From: Prochlorococcus sp. AG-409-N21
GTDB lineage: Bacteria > Cyanobacteriota > Cyanobacteriia > PCC-6307 > Cyanobiaceae
Direction of reading: 5' to 3'
Assembly: GCA_003215415.1 (NCBI GenBank)
Contig: QCKK01000006.1
Coordinates: 1-64,000, forward strand
DNA: 64,000 bases
Shown here: positions 60,685-64,000 of the stretch, one piece after another
How positions within the stretch are numbered: the stretch's first letter is position 1
Layout of the letters: each line of letters starts with the position of its first letter
Program-made: the position numbers and the translations under genes
The notes under the pieces: model-generated
Seen by the model: only the letters and a program-made list of their open reading frames with translations
Told to the model about the DNA's origin: nothing
Databases searched by the model: none

Positions 60685-61550
60685 TGATTGATGTTTGTAT
60701 TTTTTCAACATCATTAAATTTTTTATTAGATCCTTTAAGTCATGAATTCATGAGGCGTGCATTAATGGTTAGTGCATTGGTAGGAGGAGTATGTGGTTTG
60801 CTTTCATGTTATTTGACTCTAAAAGGCTGGGCATTGATGGGAGATGCCGTATCACATGCTGTCATGCCTGGAGTTGTAGTTGCCTATGCTCTTGGTCTCC
60901 CCTTTTCGATTGGTGCATTTGTATTTGGAGTTGGCTCAGTAGCGTTAATTGGTTTCGTAAAGCAAAAGTCAAGAATTAAGGAAGATACTGTTATCGGACT
61001 TGTATTTACAGGATTCTTTGCTCTTGGAATTGTCTTGGTATCTAAGATAAAAAGTAATATAGATTTAATGCATATTCTTTTTGGTAGCCCTTTAGGAATC
61101 TCGGTTTCAGATGTTAGACATACCCTGGCTATTTCAGCAATAGTTGTTTCCTTGCTTTTTATATTTAGAAGGGACCTTATGCTTTATTGTTTCGATCCGA
61201 CGCATGCCCAATCAATAGGCATTAATACAATATTTCTGCATTATTTGCTTTTATCTGTGTTATCTCTTTCTGCTGTGGTAGGTCTGCAAACAGTTGGAAT
61301 AATATTAGTTGTTGCTATGCTCATTACTCCAGGTGCTACAGCTTATTTGTTAACAGATAGATTTGATCGAATGACCTTCCTCGCTATTTTAAGCAGTTCG
61401 TTGTCAAGTGTTATTGGTGTATATATAAGTTTTTGGTTTGATATTGAAACAGGGGGCTCAATAGTACTAGTTCAAACATTCTTATTTTTAATCGCCTTTT
61501 TATTTGCTCCTAGGTACGGGATTTTTAAAGTTAGAAAATCACCATCATGA
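60681..61550 (+). CDS. mntB: Mn-type metal ABC transporter permease
   Basis: MRRALMVSALVGGVCGLLSCYLTLKGWALMGDAVSHAVMPGVVVAY; ABC-3 family; 4-nt overlap. Confidence 0.93.
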   Translation: MMIDVCIFSTSLNFLLDPLSHEFMRRALMVSALVGGVCGLLSCYLTLKGWALMGDAVSHAVMPGVVVAYALGLPFSIGAFVFGVGSVALIGFVKQKSRIKEDTVIGLVFTGFFALGIVLVSKIKSNIDLMHILFGSPLGISVSDVRHTLAISAIVVSLLFIFRRDLMLYCFDPTHAQSIGINTIFLHYLLLSVLSLSAVVGLQTVGIILVVAMLITPGATAYLLTDRFDRMTFLAILSSSLSSVIGVYISFWFDIETGGSIVLVQTFLFLIAFLFAPRYGIFKVRKSPS

Positions 61551-62761
61551 AAGATGTCGAAAAAGTTTCAATGACGTCAAATAAATCGGACTTCTCATTA
61601 GATCGAAGCTGGCCATGGTGGCCTCTTTTGCCTCTTTATCCCTATGGCTTTAGGAGAACACTAATAAGTGAAATAATCCCTAACCAGATTTGGAGTTTTG
61701 AGCAGCTTCAAGGCCTTTATTACGTTGCTGTACCAGTTCGACTAACAGTAGTAAAAGTTTCAGGTGGATTAATGCTATTTAACCCTTTGCCTCCTACTGC
61801 TGAGCTTCTAAAGGCATTAAATGAATTAATAAAAAAATATGGCCCTGTCTTGTCAATTATTCTTCCTACAGCTTCGGGCCTAGAACACAAAATTGCTTTG
61901 CCTTCTATTGCAAGAGCATTCCCAGAGGCTTTGGTGTGGGTCTGTCCAGGTCAATGGAGTTTCCCTCTCAATATGTCATTACCCTTTTTGGGAGTTAGCT
62001 CATCTCGTACAAAGTATTTATTACAAGATGGAGTCCCTCATGAAGATTGCACTTCTTGGATCCCTCTTGGGCCTTTGGACATAGGTTTGGGGAGATTTCA
62101 AGAGGTTTCATGTTTTCACCATCCATCTAAAGCTCTTCTTGTAACTGATGCTTTAGTTGGGATTGAGGCGAGACCACCTTCTTTATTTGATTTTGATCCA
62201 ACTCCTTTGCTGTTTCACTCTCGTGAAAGGGGCGATGAACCTCTTTTTGATTCCTATGAACAAAGACTTAAAGGATGGGCAAGATTAGTTTTATTTGCCT
62301 CTTTTCTTAGACCGGCTTTGTTAGAGATTCCTTCATGGATTGATGTTTTTAGATATTCATTTAAAAAAGGACTGCGTAACCCTAAGGCTCATTTTGGATT
62401 GTTTCCTTTCATATGGAAAGAGGGGTGGGAGGATTCAGCGAAAAAGCTTTTAGGTGAAAAAGAACCGCTCTTGCAAGTTGCTCCTGTGTTGGAAAGACTT
62501 ATCTTTCCACGGTCAAAAAATACATTATTTGAATGGCTTGATAATTTAAGTAATTTAAAAGGAATGAAGTGGTTAGTTTCAGCTCATTTTAGTGCCCTTG
62601 TTCCTTTTGATAAGAAGCGAATCAGAAGTCTTAAAAATAATATTTCATCAAGAAAATGGGCAGACTCTCAAGGAGATTTTTCATTTTTAAGTAGTCTTGA
62701 TCAAGGATTATTTAACGCAGGCATTGTTCCAAAAGATCCTTTAAAAGCGTTTAAAGATTAA
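61547..62761 (+). CDS. DUF4336 family protein
   Basis: PWWPLLPLYPYGFRRTLISEIIPNQIWSFEQLQGLYYVAVPVRLTVVKV; 4-nt overlap with mntB. Confidence 0.75.
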   Translation: MKDVEKVSMTSNKSDFSLDRSWPWWPLLPLYPYGFRRTLISEIIPNQIWSFEQLQGLYYVAVPVRLTVVKVSGGLMLFNPLPPTAELLKALNELIKKYGPVLSIILPTASGLEHKIALPSIARAFPEALVWVCPGQWSFPLNMSLPFLGVSSSRTKYLLQDGVPHEDCTSWIPLGPLDIGLGRFQEVSCFHHPSKALLVTDALVGIEARPPSLFDFDPTPLLFHSRERGDEPLFDSYEQRLKGWARLVLFASFLRPALLEIPSWIDVFRYSFKKGLRNPKAHFGLFPFIWKEGWEDSAKKLLGEKEPLLQVAPVLERLIFPRSKNTLFEWLDNLSNLKGMKWLVSAHFSALVPFDKKRIRSLKNNISSRKWADSQGDFSFLSSLDQGLFNAGIVPKDPLKAFKD

Positions 62762-63101
62762 GGTCTTCAGGGTTAACAGACATATCTTCATCTGAGAAAA
62801 GGGACTCTTCAAGTTCTTTCCTTTGTTCCATTTGTCTCAAGAAATATCCTGTCATCATTGCTGAGGCTAGTAAATTCGCGAAGTTATCTCTGCTTGATGT
62901 GACCTTCATCTCAAATTGTTCGCCAGGAAGCATTCCTAGAAGCCCTTGAACATTGTGTCGAATAATTTCCTGGATATCGTTGCTGGCAGATTTAGCAACC
63001 CGCTGCATAACATCAGGAGATTGATCTTGAAGGTATTGGATTAATCCATTTCCCTCTTGGCTGTCGCTGCTATCCGTAGCAAGGAACTCAGGGTTGAACA
63101 T
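62751..63101 (-). CDS. DUF760 family protein
   Basis: LIQYLQDQSPDVMQRVAKSASNDIQEIIRHNVQGLLGMLPGEQFEMKVTSSRDNFANLLASAMMTGYFLRQMEQR. Confidence 0.8.
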   Translation of the reverse strand: MFNPEFLATDSSDSQEGNGLIQYLQDQSPDVMQRVAKSASNDIQEIIRHNVQGLLGMLPGEQFEMKVTSSRDNFANLLASAMMTGYFLRQMEQRKELEESLFSDEDMSVNPEDLNL

Positions 63102-63117
63102 CCCAGTCTGTTCTGCG

Positions 63118-63756
63118 TTACGACCTTGACCTTATCGCAGCTTGGTCAAATGACTCAATATCCTTCTGGTCGGGGAACCGAATAGGACCAAAATTCTTTA
63201 AAGGCCAATATCTCCAGATTGCAGTCCCTATAACGTTTTCTTCAGGAAGTGGCCCCCAAATATGTGAATCAAGACTGTTGTTGCGATTATCACCAAGAAC
63301 CCAGAATTGATGATCTGGGACAGTTATTGATTTCATTTCATAGGCTATTTGTTCTTCCCTCCATTTTTCGTTTATTAATTGGCCATTCCTAATGAGGTTT
63401 CCATTTTGAACTTCAATATGATCACCTGGAAGGCCAACAACTCTTTTGATCAAAGCTGAGTTCTTGTCATAACCAGCTTCTACAAGGATTGAAGGAGCTT
63501 GAAATACAACCACACTCCCAATACTTAGGGACTTCTTAGTTGCTCTACTAATACGTGGGCTGATTTTTTCTATTAGAATTCGATCTTGCAACTGAAGGGT
63601 TGGAAGCATTGACCCTGATGGAATCCATCGAGGTTCTAGTACTTGCCATCTGAGCAACAAAGCAAATGCTAACCAGAGAAGAAAAGAGCGTAACCCTTTG
63701 CTTTTATCGGGGTTAGGGTTAGAAGGTGATAGCGGCATAAAAATTTTCTCCCTCAA
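63118..63756 (-). CDS. lepB: Signal peptidase I
   Basis: EPRWIPSGSMLPTLQLQDRILIEK catalytic Ser, LIKRVVGLPGDHIEV, WVLGDNRNNSLDSHIWGPLP. Confidence 0.97.
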   Translation of the reverse strand: MREKIFMPLSPSNPNPDKSKGLRSFLLWLAFALLLRWQVLEPRWIPSGSMLPTLQLQDRILIEKISPRISRATKKSLSIGSVVVFQAPSILVEAGYDKNSALIKRVVGLPGDHIEVQNGNLIRNGQLINEKWREEQIAYEMKSITVPDHQFWVLGDNRNNSLDSHIWGPLPEENVIGTAIWRYWPLKNFGPIRFPDQKDIESFDQAAIRSRS

Positions 63757-63806
63757 TTTTTAGAGGTTGGTGCTATCCGAAGGTTGCTTTAGTTAAGGCA
63801 CTGCTT

Positions 63807-64000
63807 CTGTCATTAGCAAGAACCAATTTATTTATCTGCTTCAAATTTTTGAAGCTACTTCAGGTCAAAGGCCTTGATCATATTGTCCTTTGTCCAGGTA
63901 GTCGCTCTAGTCCTTTGGCAATTGCTGCAGGGAAATTGGAGCAACTTGGAAATTTGAAATTAATTACTTCCTTAGATGAACGTTCTGGTGCATTTCTTGC
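63807..64000 (+). CDS. menD: MenD (SEPHCHC synthase) N-terminus, truncated by window end; start codon uncertain
   Basis: Frame reads ...ARTNLFICFKFLKLLQVKGLDHIVLCPGSRSSPLAIAAGKLEQLGNLKLITSLDERSGAFL; LCPGSRS is the MenD motif. Confidence 0.8.
   Translation, partial: MSLARTNLFICFKFLKLLQVKGLDHIVLCPGSRSSPLAIAAGKLEQLGNLKLITSLDERSGAFL

Noticed and set aside
58946-61550. Zinc (ZnuABC) uptake system
   Set aside because: The binding protein lacks the His-rich loop and has the EIHGYKPTPSD segment typical of Mn-binding MntC; assigned as Mn-type, though specificity is not proven.

Overview
AT-rich, gene-dense chromosomal window from a marine alpha-cyanobacterium, most likely a low-light Prochlorococcus (inferred from gene content and codon usage; no database search was run). 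The centrepiece at about 1-8.7 kb is an alpha-carboxysome locus: csoS1, rbcL, rbcS (form IA Rubisco), csoS2, csoSCA (csoS3), csoS4A, csoS4B, a second N-terminally extended BMC shell protein (CsoS1E-like) and an acRAF-type Rubisco assembly factor. The rest is mostly core genome: hisG, dnaA, gor, pyrC, ndhL, trpA, hisIE, clpB, petE, hemE, glgB, tamB-like, proA, folB, M3 peptidase, ndhD, thrB, glk, thrS, trpS, an Mn-type ABC transporter (mntCAB), lepB and the start of menD. There is one intronless tRNA-Leu(UAA). I saw no CRISPR array, transposase, integrase or prophage block. Items most worth following up: a structured leader with mutually exclusive pairings upstream of csoS1; perfect intercistronic hairpins after rbcL and rbcS; a CsoS2 repeat that lost its cysteines; the long disordered extension of the second CsoS1 paralogue; a QueD-like protein with a changed zinc-ligand motif; a membrane-anchored lambda-R-like (GH104) endolysin homologue; an overlapping TIGR04282/TIGR04283 (arsenosugar-type) glycosyltransferase pair; a DUF4336 gene translationally coupled to mntCAB; an RGG-box protein next to trpS; and phased TACCG repeats upstream of clpB.
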